Source of the DNA: Lentisphaeria bacterium
GTDB taxonomy: Bacteria > Verrucomicrobiota > Lentisphaeria > Oligosphaerales > Oligosphaeraceae
Assembly: GCA_016287975.1 (NCBI GenBank)
Contig: JAEEXV010000340.1
Span: 1-18,188 of the forward strand
Direction of reading: 5' to 3'
Length of the DNA: 18,188 bases
The notes beneath the pieces were generated by a model. The model saw nothing but the letters and a program-made list of their open reading frames with translations. It had not been told where the DNA came from and did not search any database. Numbering within the stretch: position 1 is the first letter of the stretch; every line of letters begins with the position of its first letter. The translations under genes and the position numbers were made by a program. Below are positions 1 through 7,069 of the stretch, one piece after another.

Positions 1-26
1 CCGCCCCGCTCCATGCGGCCCGTGTG

Positions 27-46
27 CCGGCGGGCTTGCCCGCCGG
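27..46 (-). terminator. Perfect stem-loop downstream of the giant secreted-protein gene
   Basis: Arms CCGGCGGGC and GCCCGCCGG pair perfectly (9 bp) around a 2-nt AA loop, starting about 21 nt after the stop codon of the 1871-aa gene. There is no T-run after the stem on the minus strand, so it is not a textbook intrinsic terminator. It could instead be a 3' RNA-stabilising hairpin or a REP-like palindrome. Four CCGG tetramers fall within bases 1-67, two of them in this hairpin, although CCGG is almost absent from the rest of the window. Confidence 0.45.
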
Positions 47-67
47 AAAGGCCCCGCCGGCCCGGCC

Positions 68-3000
68 TCACCTCTCAGCCTGGTAGACTGCGGGGCCGCC
101 CGCGAAAAACCACCCCTCCTCCCCCGCCCAGACCTGCTGGAGTTCGAACGGGGCCTCCACGCGCCCCAGCGGCTTCCCGTCCCCCGAGAAGAACAAGATG
201 GCCTTCTGTCCGAGCACGGCGATTTCGCGCCGCGTCGGATGGGCGGCGACCATCTTCGGCTGGAACGGCAGGTCGGCGCTCCAGAGCGGCTTGCATCTGC
301 CGTCGACGACCAGCAACTGGTTCATCTTGGTGACCAGCAGCGCCTCGGGACGGCGGTCCCCCGTCACGTCGCCGACAGTCCAGTCCACGAACAGCCGCCT
401 GAGATCCTTGTCGCCAGGGCCGAAGTTGAGCTGCGCCTTGGGTCTCCCCTGCGCGTCGTAGAGATTCAGCCAGCAGTACATCCCCTGCGCGTCGGCCAGC
501 ACCTCGGTCTGCCCGTCCCCGTCGAAGTCCGCGACGAAGGCCTTGGTGCGGAAGAGCGACCCCCACGTGTTGAAGTGCCGGAAACCAGGCATGTTCTGAA
601 TATAGTTCAGGGAGTTTTTCCCGCTCCTGCTGTTGTAGGTCCACATGTTCGCGCCGTCCGTGGAACTGTGCCGCACGCAGATGGCATCGCACGATCCGTC
701 TGGCTGGTCGAGCAGCGTGATCTCACGGCACGGCCCCCACGTCTGCCGCAGCCGCGCGACCAGACGCCCCCGCGCGTCCAGCACCTCCATCGTGCAGGCG
801 CTTCCCGCATAGACGCGCCCGCCCCTTGCCGCCAGGCTGAAAACGCCTGGATAGGCCGACTTGAACCAGTAGTATTTCTGCGTCGCCTCGACGCTCGGCT
901 CCATCCTGGAGGTGAAGCTCCAGAGCTTCCGCCCGCTCTGGTCGAAGGCGGCGACCTCCTCCCCCGCCGTCCCCGCATAGAAGACGCCGTTGTCGAAAGC
1001 CGCGCACTGCACCAGTGCGCCCAGCGCGAAGCGCGCCGTGACACGCCCCTTCCCGTCCAGCGCCAGCAGCTCCTTGCCCGCGCCCGCGAGCATCCCGCCA
1101 GGGAACGGCTTGACGAAGGTCAGCGCGTTCGGCAGTTCCGCCACCTTCCGATAGGATGCCGACGGCGGCGGCGCCACCGCCCGCGACCTCTCCGACGCAA
1201 AGGGCACGGACGGAATCGCGTATCCTGGGCGTGCCGACGTCTGGATCCGCGCCTCCCCCGTTTCATCCAGGGTGACGGTCTTCCCCAGAAAGGTGCAGAC
1301 CGCGCCTGGCGGCCCCGCCAGGACCGCCTCGCCGCCGAACTCCCAGTCCACCATGACTGGCTGCTCCGCGCGCAGGCATCCGTCCAGCCGCCTCACTTTG
1401 ACGCCCGCGATGCGCTTTTCCTCCAACAGCACCAGTTCCCCGTCGCCGACACCCGTGCATTCCCCGCTGAACGCCAGCATCGGCGCGAGGGTGCGGAAGA
1501 CGGCGGCGTTGTCCCCATGCGCCACGCCCTGCACGGGGTTCCGCGCATCCTCGAGGCCGACCAGGGTGAAAGTCGTGGTGCGCGCCTGGCCAGAGACGCG
1601 CCGCTTCAGCACCACGTCGGCGTCGGAACGCTGCAGGAAAGCACCCGCCGAAGCCACGATGACTGGACGCCGCGCCGCCAACGGGCGGAACGAGAGGCCC
1701 GCCGCCGCCATCCACGGCGTGGGGCAGTTCGGATGGACGGAGGCGACTTCCAGTTCCAGGAGGTGCCGCCCCTTCTTCAAATCCAGCGTCCCGAAGGGGA
1801 CGGTGCGCGCCGTCATGCCCTCGCCCGCCGCCGCATAATGCGGGACGTCCGAAGCCATTCGTTTGCCGTCTAAATAGATGTGAATAGTCCCCGCGCGGAG
1901 TTTGAAATTGTAGAGCAGCAACGAGAACTCGCCGTGCAAATCCTCGTCCAGAATGAACTCCGCCGTCCCACGGTCACCGGGCTTTTTCGTCTCAAACAGC
2001 GACATGCGGGCGCCCGACGAAGTGGGGCACGTGGGGACGCCCCCCAGTTTCATCTGGACCAGTTTCATCCCCCACGTCTCCTGGTTCGCCAGCCGCACGC
2101 GGCTGCCTTCGGGCGGCATGGCCTCCGACGCCGTCTGGAAGTTCGCCTGGATGGTCAGGTCGTCTCCTGGCTCCCGTGGAGTGATGGTGTCCGCGATGAC
2201 CGCGAAGCCGCGCCTGCGCAGTAGAATGGTCCGCCGCCACTCCGAATAGGCGTGACGCGGCACGCCCCCCTGAAAACCCACGCTCTGGCCTGCCTGCCCG
2301 TGGAAATAGACCTCGCCGAGCGTGGGAATCTCCTTCTCCGTGCTCCCGTTGCGGTAGGTCTGCACGAAGTTGCCGAAGCCCCCCAGAATCGGCACGCCGT
2401 TGATGCGCAGCCCATAGATGCTGAGCAACTTGAACGGCGTCCGATAGCCCTCGTTGAAGCAGTTGAGGCACAGCCAGTCCCCCGTCGTGTCCAGGGTGTC
2501 CCGCCACGACAGCCCCAGATACGCGCGCTCCGCGGGCGCGGCGACGCCCATCCGCCTGCGCTCCGCCGCCGCCATCGGCGCGGCCGTCCATGCGTCCACG
2601 AGTTCCGTCGGCGCGCGTTTGGGGATGTTCCCCGTGGGGCGGAAGCCCGCGCCCAGCAGCATCCTGCCCTTTGGAAACGGCGGCATCAGATCCGCGTACC
2701 AGAGGAACTTGCCGTCCCCAGTGTAGTCGGCGGCGAGGTGGAAGACCTGGCGGCAGGCCGTGCGGCACATGTCGCCAGAGGCGCTCCCGTCCCACTGCGT
2801 CTCCCAGAACTTGATGGCGTTCGCAAGCGCGCCGCGGGGATTGAAGGGCGCATCCCCCGAAAGTGTGAAATAGGTGAGCGCGGGATTGATGGAGCCGGAG
2901 ATGAACCACTCGGGGATCCCCAGTTCCCCCTCGATCCATCCGTCGGGGTCGTTCGCGGGACGGAAGGCCGCACGGCAGCGCCGCAGCACATCCTCCCACT

Positions 3001-5683
3001 TGCCAGAGGGATAGTCGCGCTGGAAATAGCGCCCCAGCGCATACAGGGAGATGTGCGCCCATTGCCCGTGGCGGGAGGGCGTGATCTCCAGGAGCTCCCG
3101 CGCGCTGGTGTAGCGGTAGTGGTTGTCATACTGCCGCGCGAAGGCCCGCGTCACCTTCAGGCGCTCCGCGTCGCTGAAGACGGGATGCTCCTCGACCAGG
3201 TCCCACAGGAGAATCATCTGGCTCGCGCAGTAGTGGTACGGCGCCTCCAGGGGGATCTCAGGGCGGTCGAAACTCTCGGCGTTGAAGCGCTTGAGATCCG
3301 CCTGCGCCCTGACGTCGGGGAAGGCCAGCCGCAGGAACTCCCGCGCATACTCAGGATCGCCCGTCTGGTAGAAGAGCGAGAGCACCCCCGAAATGAGATT
3401 CCAGCCGTAGTAGCCGCCCCCCGATACAGGATAGTTCTCGTTCCGATAGAGGTCGTAGGGCTTCTGGAACGATGGCACGCGCAACTTCATCAGATGCCCC
3501 GCGACCGCAGGCCCCCGCTCCAGCAGCGCCGCCGCCTCGACCGCCCCCGCGTCCTCGCTGCCGCCGCACAGAATCACGTTGAATCCGCCGCCCGTGGGGT
3601 TGTGGATGCTGCGCAGTTCAAAGCCGCCCTTCCCTGGGTAATGCAGATCCGTGAGGCAGAAGCCGCGCCGATAGAGGGTGTCGATGACGGAGTTGTCAGC
3701 CCGATTGCCCAGCACGACGACGTGCTGGGCAATCGGAAAATTTACGTCTTGGGGCGTCTTGACGGTGCCGCCGAACCGTTCCGCGAGCCGTTGCGCCGCC
3801 TGCCGCAGCGGCGGCGAATCCCCTGGTACAATCCACGCCTCCCTGAGCGGCGTCTCCAGGCACAGATCCTTGAGTTTCAGGATGCCCGCGTCCTCTGGAT
3901 TGCCGACTGGCGAAAAACGGAAGTTGCGGATCCGAAAGTCTGGCGTGCCCTCGTAGGAGCCGTAGAAGAAGACCCGCACCTTGCGGATGCCGTCGGGGAT
4001 CTTCAGTTTCAGGCGGTGCACCCGCATTCGGTCCGCGCCGTCCCCTGGGCGCAGCGAGGTGGCCGTCTTGGCGACGCCCGCCCAGGCGACCATCATGCCG
4101 CCCTCCATCCGCCCCGAGATCTCCGCCGTGAACTCGTAGGTGACGTTTGGCTCGACCGCCAGTTCCCTGTAGAGTCCCCACTCCTTCTCCGTGCTCCGAT
4201 CGACGACATGGATCGCATCCCCCTCGACTGTCGTCGAACCCACGGGAAACTTCCCGTATTGCACCCAGCCCGCTGGAAAGCCCTTCCCGTCCGCCTCGAT
4301 GGCGACTTTGACCTCCGCCGACGCCGCCTTCCGCACGGGCGCGGCGGGAAGCGGGCGCTCCTGCCGCTCCCGCTGCACCCGCAGCCACGCATACAGGGCG
4401 TCCGCCATCTGCCGTCCGCCCGCCGCATTGAAATGCAGCGCATTGTTGTGGCGCACCGTCTTTTCGCCAGTGCGCGCATGGATTGGCTCCAGGCGCGAGG
4501 GATAACTGCCGTCTGGATCGATGCAGTGGTAGCAGGGGATCGCCCGCACCCCTGGATCGCGCAGTTCCGCGACGAAGCGGCGCACCAGGGCGCCGTACGC
4601 CCGCATGTTCCGCCAATACTGGAATTTCGACTGACGGCAGCCGTAGTTGTTCCCGAAGGCGTCCTGCGAGCCGCTCCCCAAGGGCGGCAGCGTGATGCCG
4701 ATGACCGCCTTTGGCGCGGCCTTGCGCAGTTCGGCAACCAGCCGCCGCATCTGCGGCAGGACCTCCTGCTCCAGCGTCGCCGCCAGTTTCTCCTCCGTGC
4801 AGCTGAAGACGTCGTTGTAGCCCAGATCGATCAAAATGAAGTCGGGCGCCTCCCCGCCGTTGATGCGGCCGAACCACCCCTGGATGTCCAGCGAGACCTT
4901 CCCCTTCTCCGCCTTCAGCAGCGGACTTTTCAGCCGATACTCGTGGTCGCGGCGCACGTTCGCGACGCCCAGCAGTTTCATCTGCGCCCTCTCCGCCTCG
5001 TCCTGGATGTTCTGGACTTCCGACTGCGAATACGCCCACTGGTGCAGGAAGGTGCGCCAGCCCCATCCGCCGTAGCCGTCGTTGGCGGCGCGCCCTGGCT
5101 TCAGCGGCTCGCCGATGCCGCTGTAGGTCCCGACTGGCGTGTAGCCCCTGAGCCCCTTCGCGTGCATCAGTTCCATCAGATACTGCGGATAGCCGCTGTT
5201 CACGGTGGAGGCCGCCAACAGCGCGACCGTCCATTTGCGCTCTGGCGCCTTCGCGTCCGCCGCCACCTGGATCCTGGTCGTCCCCGCGGCGACCCGCCCC
5301 GCATCCCCGTAGATCTCCAGCGTCAAATCAAAGGTCTTCCCCGCGTCCGACGCCTGCGGCACCCACGTCCACCGAAGATTCTCCTGCCTGCCCACCGCGC
5401 ACTTCACCACATACGCGTAGTTCTGCGGCGCGACCGAACTGAACACATTCTTGAAGTAGATGTTGCACTCGATCTCAGGCGCGGCGCAGATCACCTCAGG
5501 CAACACCAGGGCAGGCGCATACGGATTGCCCGCCTGCGCCAGGGACAGGCAGGCGATTGCCAACACCACGGCGCCAAGCAGCCGCCATGGAGGCAGCAAG
5601 CGCGTCCCGCCTTTGCGGCGCGACGCGGACAACGCAGGAACAAGTCTCGCCCCCGCTTCGCTTTGCGACAGGCTCGCCATCAT
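68..5683 (-). CDS. Giant secreted multidomain SGNH-like / heparinase-like / beta-propeller protein
   Basis: This is an exported 1871-aa protein, probably acting on extracellular polysaccharide. The start ATG follows a strong GGGGGAGGG ribosome-binding site. About 30 polar, Arg/Ser-rich residues precede a hydrophobic stretch (35-51, ending in AQA, likely signal peptidase I site). Residues about 150-435 look like an SGNH hydrolase: Ser159 in LLAASTVNSGYP, G-Y-N-D at 288-291, and His417 in NALHFNAAG. Residues about 455-592 resemble a carbohydrate-binding jelly roll. Residues about 605-730 resemble the N-terminal domain of alpha-glucuronidases (VVVLGNRADN, then VILCGGSEDA). Residues about 745-1100 are Trp/Tyr-rich helices like a heparinase-type toroid, and 1100-1480 a beta-sheet domain (WRRTILLRRRGFAVIADTIT). 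Residues about 1510-1871 look like a PQQ/FG-GAP-type propeller with a calcium-loop-like DFDGDGQTE at 1719. The SGNH GDS and D-x-x-H blocks are altered, so esterase activity is doubtful. The substrate is unknown. It lies 15 bp after a pseudopilin gene, suggesting one transcript. Domain calls are by eye. Confidence 0.8.
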   Translation of the reverse strand: MMASLSQSEAGARLVPALSASRRKGGTRLLPPWRLLGAVVLAIACLSLAQAGNPYAPALVLPEVICAAPEIECNIYFKNVFSSVAPQNYAYVVKCAVGRQENLRWTWVPQASDAGKTFDLTLEIYGDAGRVAAGTTRIQVAADAKAPERKWTVALLAASTVNSGYPQYLMELMHAKGLRGYTPVGTYSGIGEPLKPGRAANDGYGGWGWRTFLHQWAYSQSEVQNIQDEAERAQMKLLGVANVRRDHEYRLKSPLLKAEKGKVSLDIQGWFGRINGGEAPDFILIDLGYNDVFSCTEEKLAATLEQEVLPQMRRLVAELRKAAPKAVIGITLPPLGSGSQDAFGNNYGCRQSKFQYWRNMRAYGALVRRFVAELRDPGVRAIPCYHCIDPDGSYPSRLEPIHARTGEKTVRHNNALHFNAAGGRQMADALYAWLRVQRERQERPLPAAPVRKAASAEVKVAIEADGKGFPAGWVQYGKFPVGSTTVEGDAIHVVDRSTEKEWGLYRELAVEPNVTYEFTAEISGRMEGGMMVAWAGVAKTATSLRPGDGADRMRVHRLKLKIPDGIRKVRVFFYGSYEGTPDFRIRNFRFSPVGNPEDAGILKLKDLCLETPLREAWIVPGDSPPLRQAAQRLAERFGGTVKTPQDVNFPIAQHVVVLGNRADNSVIDTLYRRGFCLTDLHYPGKGGFELRSIHNPTGGGFNVILCGGSEDAGAVEAAALLERGPAVAGHLMKLRVPSFQKPYDLYRNENYPVSGGGYYGWNLISGVLSLFYQTGDPEYAREFLRLAFPDVRAQADLKRFNAESFDRPEIPLEAPYHYCASQMILLWDLVEEHPVFSDAERLKVTRAFARQYDNHYRYTSARELLEITPSRHGQWAHISLYALGRYFQRDYPSGKWEDVLRRCRAAFRPANDPDGWIEGELGIPEWFISGSINPALTYFTLSGDAPFNPRGALANAIKFWETQWDGSASGDMCRTACRQVFHLAADYTGDGKFLWYADLMPPFPKGRMLLGAGFRPTGNIPKRAPTELVDAWTAAPMAAAERRRMGVAAPAERAYLGLSWRDTLDTTGDWLCLNCFNEGYRTPFKLLSIYGLRINGVPILGGFGNFVQTYRNGSTEKEIPTLGEVYFHGQAGQSVGFQGGVPRHAYSEWRRTILLRRRGFAVIADTITPREPGDDLTIQANFQTASEAMPPEGSRVRLANQETWGMKLVQMKLGGVPTCPTSSGARMSLFETKKPGDRGTAEFILDEDLHGEFSLLLYNFKLRAGTIHIYLDGKRMASDVPHYAAAGEGMTARTVPFGTLDLKKGRHLLELEVASVHPNCPTPWMAAAGLSFRPLAARRPVIVASAGAFLQRSDADVVLKRRVSGQARTTTFTLVGLEDARNPVQGVAHGDNAAVFRTLAPMLAFSGECTGVGDGELVLLEEKRIAGVKVRRLDGCLRAEQPVMVDWEFGGEAVLAGPPGAVCTFLGKTVTLDETGEARIQTSARPGYAIPSVPFASERSRAVAPPPSASYRKVAELPNALTFVKPFPGGMLAGAGKELLALDGKGRVTARFALGALVQCAAFDNGVFYAGTAGEEVAAFDQSGRKLWSFTSRMEPSVEATQKYYWFKSAYPGVFSLAARGGRVYAGSACTMEVLDARGRLVARLRQTWGPCREITLLDQPDGSCDAICVRHSSTDGANMWTYNSRSGKNSLNYIQNMPGFRHFNTWGSLFRTKAFVADFDGDGQTEVLADAQGMYCWLNLYDAQGRPKAQLNFGPGDKDLRRLFVDWTVGDVTGDRRPEALLVTKMNQLLVVDGRCKPLWSADLPFQPKMVAAHPTRREIAVLGQKAILFFSGDGKPLGRVEAPFELQQVWAGEEGWFFAGGPAVYQAER

Positions 5684-5688
5684 CGTCG

Positions 5689-5697
5689 CCCTCCCCC
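5689..5697 (-). promoter_or_regulatory. Strong ribosome-binding site of the giant secreted-protein gene
   Basis: GGGGGAGGG on the minus strand, six bases before the tandem ATG ATG start. It lies in the 15-bp gap after the pseudopilin stop codon. It supports the ATG at 5683 over a later TTG at 5599-5597, which would give a more conventional short signal peptide. Confidence 0.7.
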
Positions 5698-5698
5698 G

Positions 5699-6469
<771 letters not shown>

Positions 6470-6478
6470 GTCGCATTT

Positions 6479-6482
6479 CTCC
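6479..6482 (-). promoter_or_regulatory. Ribosome-binding site that sets the pseudopilin start
   Basis: GGAG on the minus strand with nine bases to the ATG at 6469. Together with the N-terminal position of the prepilin signal it favours the 256-aa form over the longer upstream reading. Confidence 0.6.
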
Positions 6483-6540
6483 ATTTTGACGGGTGAACAA
6501 CTGAACGAAAACAACAGACGACAATCTTCCGACGACCTCC

Positions 6541-6567
6541 ATGATACCATCCCCCCGCAGAATGCAA
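6541..6567 (-). promoter_or_regulatory. Weak candidate sigma-70-type promoter for the pseudopilin operon
   Basis: On the minus strand, TTGCAT (6567-6562) is followed by a 15-bp spacer and TATCAT (6546-6541), about 70 bp before the pseudopilin start. The spacer is shorter than the usual 16-18 bp, so this is only a candidate. It is the best box pair I saw between the repeat element and the gene. Confidence 0.2.
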
Positions 6568-6670
6568 ACCCGCACGGCGACTTCTTCCCGCCCCCGTCGT
6601 CCGCGCCTCCTTTTTGCAACGTCTTCACCGCCCTCATTTCCGAAAGCCCCGAATGGGTGCTCCTTTGTCT

Positions 6671-6702
6671 GTCAATGACGCGCTGTTCCCCAAGAGGGTC
6701 GG
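6671..6702 (-). repeat. Outer inverted repeat, left copy
   Basis: Read on the minus strand, this begins CCGACCCTCTTGGGGAACAG and continues to CGCGTCATTGAC. The copy at 6945-6978 on the plus strand matches it at 24 of the first 25 positions and then loosely. The pair brackets about 240 bp that contain the two-hairpin element. A related end, CCCTCTTGGGGAACAGCGC, closes the repeat copy near 13858. Confidence 0.65.
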
Positions 6703-6860
6703 CAATTGCCTCGGTTGACGCCCGAAAATGGTAGCCACGGCGTCCCGCCGTGGTCGCCCCGACGAGCGACGCGACGAACGATTCCACCGCCCGATTGCAA
6801 ACCCTGTGTGGCTCACCCGACCGCCACGGCGGGACGCCGTGGCTACGTCCGCTTCGTCAA
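6680..6860 (-). repeat. Two-hairpin interspersed repeat, copy A
   Basis: The core at 6731-6846 is bounded by perfect 23-bp terminal inverted repeats (6731-6753 and 6824-6846). Each terminal repeat contains its own perfect hairpin, CCACGGCG-TCC-CGCCGTGG. The reverse complement of this region aligns, with high identity by eye, to 13676-13858, including the shared interior GAGCCACACAGGGTTTGCAA and the end CCCTCTTGGGGAACAGCGC. There is no coding potential. It looks like a non-autonomous MITE or a paired REP (BIME-like) unit. It sits in the intergenic region between the kinase-SUMF1 gene and the pseudopilin gene, where the stems could also attenuate read-through. Confidence 0.85.
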
Positions 6861-6944
6861 ACGCACTTTCCATCAGGCGGGTCGGCAATGATCCCTCGTG
6901 AAGCAGACAATCCGGCTTGACGACTTGACGAAATGGCGATGGAA

Positions 6945-6978
6945 CCGACCCTCATGGGGAACAGCGCGTTCAATGATA
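6945..6978 (+). repeat. Outer inverted repeat, right copy, possible core-less element remnant
   Basis: CCGACCCTCATGGGGAACAG followed by CGCGTTCAATGATA, inverted relative to 6671-6702. About 25 bp before it lies GACGACTTGAC (near 6920), which also occurs upstream of copy B (near 13619) in the same orientation. This segment could be a related element that lost, or never had, the two-hairpin core. The remaining 6979-7069 holds no feature I can support. Confidence 0.5.
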
Positions 6979-7069
6979 AGATAGTGCCGCTTCGATGATT
7001 TGCCAATCTCATTGCCGCCTGGCGGACGGCGACGTTTGGCTGGTGATGGCTCAAAGAAAGGCAGGATGC

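Noticed and set aside
239..1873. Plus-strand open frame of 544 codons
   Set aside because: Low-complexity Arg-rich translation antisense to the propeller and sheet part of the giant gene; no ribosome-binding site or domain.
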